Below are positions 61,387 to 64,000 of a stretch of 64,000 nt of DNA, in pieces. Location: contig CAJNDT010000145.1 in the NCBI GenBank assembly GCA_905221615.1, positions 1-64,000 on the forward strand. Direction: 5' to 3'. This DNA comes from Symbiodinium sp. CCMP2592 (Eukaryota > Sar > Dinophyceae > Suessiales > Symbiodiniaceae). The notes beneath the pieces were generated by a model. It had not been told where the DNA came from. It saw only the letters and a program-made list of their open reading frames with translations, and did no database searches. Both the position numbers and the translations under genes were made by a program. Positions within the stretch are counted from its first letter, which is position 1; the number at the start of each line of letters is the position of its first letter.

Positions 61387-64000
61387 TTAGGGAGGCCCTG
61401 CGCGCGAACTGCGTGCGTGCTTTGGCGCCATCTCAAAAGACGATTTCCGCAACTCCTTTTTTATGACTACGTACTTATGGTGGGGGTTAGTTGCGGTGTG
61501 GTCCGGCTTCCAGAGGTCAGGGTGTGTTCTTTTGGTTGTTACTTCTAACCAATATGGGAACTGCATTCCTCTTCTTCTACCCTGATTGATAATTCTGTCC
61601 TTATAAGCTGACGTAAAGACTACAGAGTGCATTGGCATATTGGGATCGGCTTGAAATACTTCTACCATGGTTTTGTATTGCTGACGTTGCAGTATGGTTG
61701 AGGGTTTTTCAGGCTTACCTGCTACCCGATAGACTTTTTCATTTGGTACCCGGACAACCCGACGCAGGAATCTAAACCAACAGCCATCGATTCTGTGTAG
61801 GTCTTTATCCGTGAGGGTAAGGGCTTCGAGACCGTATGTGAGGATGGAGACGAAGGTATTGCGGAAGATGCGTAATTTGGATTTCTGGGGCATGCGGGAG
61901 TTCCACACCAAGCGTAGCTTCTTATACGCTTCTTCTGCGAAACTAGCACGATGCATTAGAGCCATATGAAAGGGTTGATGCCAGGTTACCATGGACCCTA
62001 AGTACTTAATCTGCGGTGTGGTCTGGACCTTATCCCCGTTACTAAACTTTAAGTTGTGCTTGTCATCGAGGTCTTTTATCAGCAATTCCGTTTTGCTGTT
62101 GTTGAGCTTCATCCCGTATTCTGTTGCTATGTTCTCAACTGCCGTCAAGAAGGCTTGCAATTGTGGAATGGTTCTAGAAATTAGGAGTGTATCATCAGCA
62201 TACTCTAAATCAAATGTCGGGTGTAGTGATGACCATGTGTTGGTAGCGGTACCTTGCTGTAAAAGGGTCTGGTCTATATCAACGAAAATTACCGTCAGGA
62301 CTATTACAAACAAGTAGGGACTTAACGGGCAACCTTGACGGATTCCAGCCGCCACTGCGCCCTCTGCGGTGTGGTCTGAAGGTCCTTTAGTATAAAATTG
62401 AGGCTGCTCATATATGGCCTGAATAGCCTTTATCATTAGAGGGGGGAGTCCAAAACGTTTCAATGCTATGAGCATTGCGGTGTGGTCCAAGGAATCGAAC
62501 GCCTGCTTCCAATCTAACGAGAGGATGTGTAGCGGTGTGGCTGTCATCAAGGACCACTCCATTGCGCGCCTTAGGATGAATAACGGCTGCTTAGTACCTT
62601 TTTTTGCCCTAAAGCCGAATTGTGTGTTTCTTAATCTAGGTTCGATTTGTGTACTCAAGCGCGTCTGTAGCATGGCTGCGTATATCTTATAGATGGTGTT
62701 TAACAAGGAAATGGGTCGGTAGTTGGCCGGGTCTGTGTCGGCCCCTTTGCCTTTATAGATAGAGACAACTATTGCCTTAGCCCCTTCTGGCGGTATGGTC
62801 CCGGAGTTCCACGAATGGTTGTACAATTCCAAAAGTGTGCGGAGATTTTCATCATCAAGGAGTAACCATATTTCGTTAGGAACCTCATCGGGTCCTGCTG
62901 CCTTCTTCTTTTTAAGCTTCTGTAGGGCGGCTTCCAGGTCCAGCATGGTAAAGAGTGGCTCGTTATCCAGTTGACTGTGGAGGGGTGGTCTGGAATCTCT
63001 GGTTCGAGCTGTTTCCGGTGGTATGTCTGGCGCCGCCCATTGTTTTTGTTCTAAGTGGTTTTTAAATGCCTCGTGCGTTTTGGACCATGGTTGTGGAACG
63101 CCGTCCACTACTAAGTGCTTTTTCGCTCCCACGAATCCCTTCTTCTGGTTTTTGATTGTATTCCACGCGCTGCGTTGTGCCGAAGGGTCCTCTTGCAGCT
63201 GGTCGTGTATCCACTTGATCCTGTCTTTTCGGGCTGCTCTTTTCGCCTGGTTGCGCAGTGTTTTGGAATCCTGCTCTTGCGCGGCCTCCGATCTGCGTGC
63301 TTTGTCAAGGAGATTGAGCGTGTGATCTGTAATCCACGGTTTTTTGTTTCTGCGGCGGTGTGGTTCAAAGGTAGATTTCGCTGCATTTAAAGCTGCTTGC
63401 GCCAAGCAAGTTTGCGGTTGCGCCGGAAGGTTGGTGGGCGCGGCGTACGGTAGCAAAGGTTGCGTGCGGCCACCGGTGGCCTCATCACTGTGTTTTCCCT
63501 GTTCCGCCAGACGGTCTGCTTTTTCGTTCCCTTCGGTACCGACGTGTGCCTTGGTCCATTCAATTGTGAAGGTCATGCCTGGTGTTTTGAGAAGTCGCTT
63601 GGCGATATAGATCAGCATTTTGTGTGTCTTGGGGCGCCACTTTCCCAAAATTACATTTCGAGCCCACGAGCTATCCGTATATATATATGTACTTGCTGAT
63701 ACTCCATTTCTATGGAGAAAAGAAGGGCTTCTATAATTGCCGTGACTTCGGCGGTATTGTTGGATCCTACATTAGCCCCTAAATATGCGGTGTGGTCTGA
63801 GGAAGTGATTACCGGTCCGCAAGCTTCCAGCCAATACTCCCCCTGTGGCGAGCATCAACCCCATCCTGCAGGAGTGTTCCTGCTACAACGTCCCCTAGAC
63901 CGAGCCGTCGGTGTAGAAACAGATCTTGGCTGTTGGGGGTGGCTGCGGTGTGGTCTGCATTGTACCCCCAAGTATGTCCCTCAACGCTTCGTTAAAGGAG
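61387..64000 (-). pseudogene. LINE with RNase H upstream of the reverse transcriptase (partial)
   Basis: The main minus-strand frame runs from the window interior (no ATG; first in-frame alternative at 63,648) to a stop at 61,387, followed by an A run. The N-terminal part is the end of RNase H: TYIYTDSSWARNVILGKW and KAHVGTEGNEKADRLAEQG. The RT follows: NYRPISLLNTIYKI, LDWKQAFDSLDH, GIRQGCPLSPYLF and LEYADDTLL (62,191-62,202), then a C-terminal R.PNEKVYRVAGKPE region. Upstream of 63,700 the first RNase H strands (FYTDGS at about 63,902-63,919 and NTAEVTAIIEALLF) are still readable but in other frames with stops, so the copy is broken. The 5' part, including any endonuclease, lies outside the window. 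RNase H before RT is the reverse of the usual LINE order. Confidence 0.75.
61492..63955 (-). repeat. Six exact copies of a 12-mer within the LINE
   Basis: GACCACACCGCA on the minus (coding) strand at 61,492-61,503, 62,012-62,023, 62,365-62,376, 62,476-62,487, 63,786-63,797 and 63,944-63,955. Close variants lie at about 62,531 and 63,355. Encoded as DHTA, QTTPQ or PHR depending on frame. Confidence 0.9.

Overview
The window looks like nuclear DNA of a dinoflagellate, probably a symbiodiniacean/suessialean-type genome. This is inferred from the mix of decayed reverse transcriptases of types familiar from those genomes, very long coding-like ORFs, abundant micro- and minisatellites, and the absence of bacterial operon features. 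I recognise no ordinary single-copy host gene, no rRNA or tRNA, and no spliced-leader relic. Almost everything recognisable is mobile or repetitive.

Region 1 (about 700-26,400) is the core of interest. Two related giant LINE-type (non-LTR) retroelements lie head to tail in the same orientation, embedded in (TAG)n microsatellite. Copy A (1836-9959) is 5'-truncated inside the reverse transcriptase. Copy B (10050-25999) is about 15.9 kb and looks near full length. Both encode a polyprotein with reverse transcriptase, zinc fingers and a C-terminal ubiquitin-specific-protease-like (USP) domain; B also keeps an apurinic-type endonuclease at its N terminus. Both then carry, in the same order, a lysine-rich protein of unknown function, a small proline-rich ORF, a kinase-fold protein and a 2-oxoglutarate/Fe(II)-oxygenase-like protein. 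B adds three small paralogous F-box-like proteins and a 1068-aa glycosyltransferase/zinc-finger protein. Both end in the same 3'-terminal sequence followed by perfect (TAG)n. Copy A is frameshifted in two genes; copy B is open throughout.

The most unusual signal is a set of mini-hairpins scattered through both elements and concentrated just downstream of stop codons. The loop is an invariant 5-mer flanked by variable but complementary arms. The loop is CACAG in copy B (15 pairs, 20-34 bp apart) and CAATG in copy A (at least 13 sites with arms of 3 bp or more). The arms change from site to site while complementarity is kept, which points to selection on structure or to a mobile hairpin family.

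Region 2 (26,400-37,900) holds no gene I can support: degenerate unique DNA, AT-rich and CATA-type microsatellites, and stretches reminiscent of eroded CCCTAAA/TTTAGGG telomere-type repeats. Region 3 (37,900-47,030) is a roughly 9-kb degenerate satellite with a 70-84 bp monomer and a higher-order period of about 0.76-0.84 kb, interrupted by about 1.3 kb of non-repeat DNA. Region 4 (47,300-53,310) contains decayed minus-strand retroelement fragments (a LINE-like RT, an RT/RNase H and a Ty1/copia-like RT-RNase H). Region 5 (53,870-59,240) is a compound microsatellite block arranged as a large imperfect inverted repeat around a short spacer that holds one copy of a three-copy dispersed repeat. 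Region 6 (59,490-64,000) has a broken plus-strand RT-RNase H gene and, on the minus strand, a LINE with RNase H located before the RT, containing six exact copies of a 12-mer in several reading frames.
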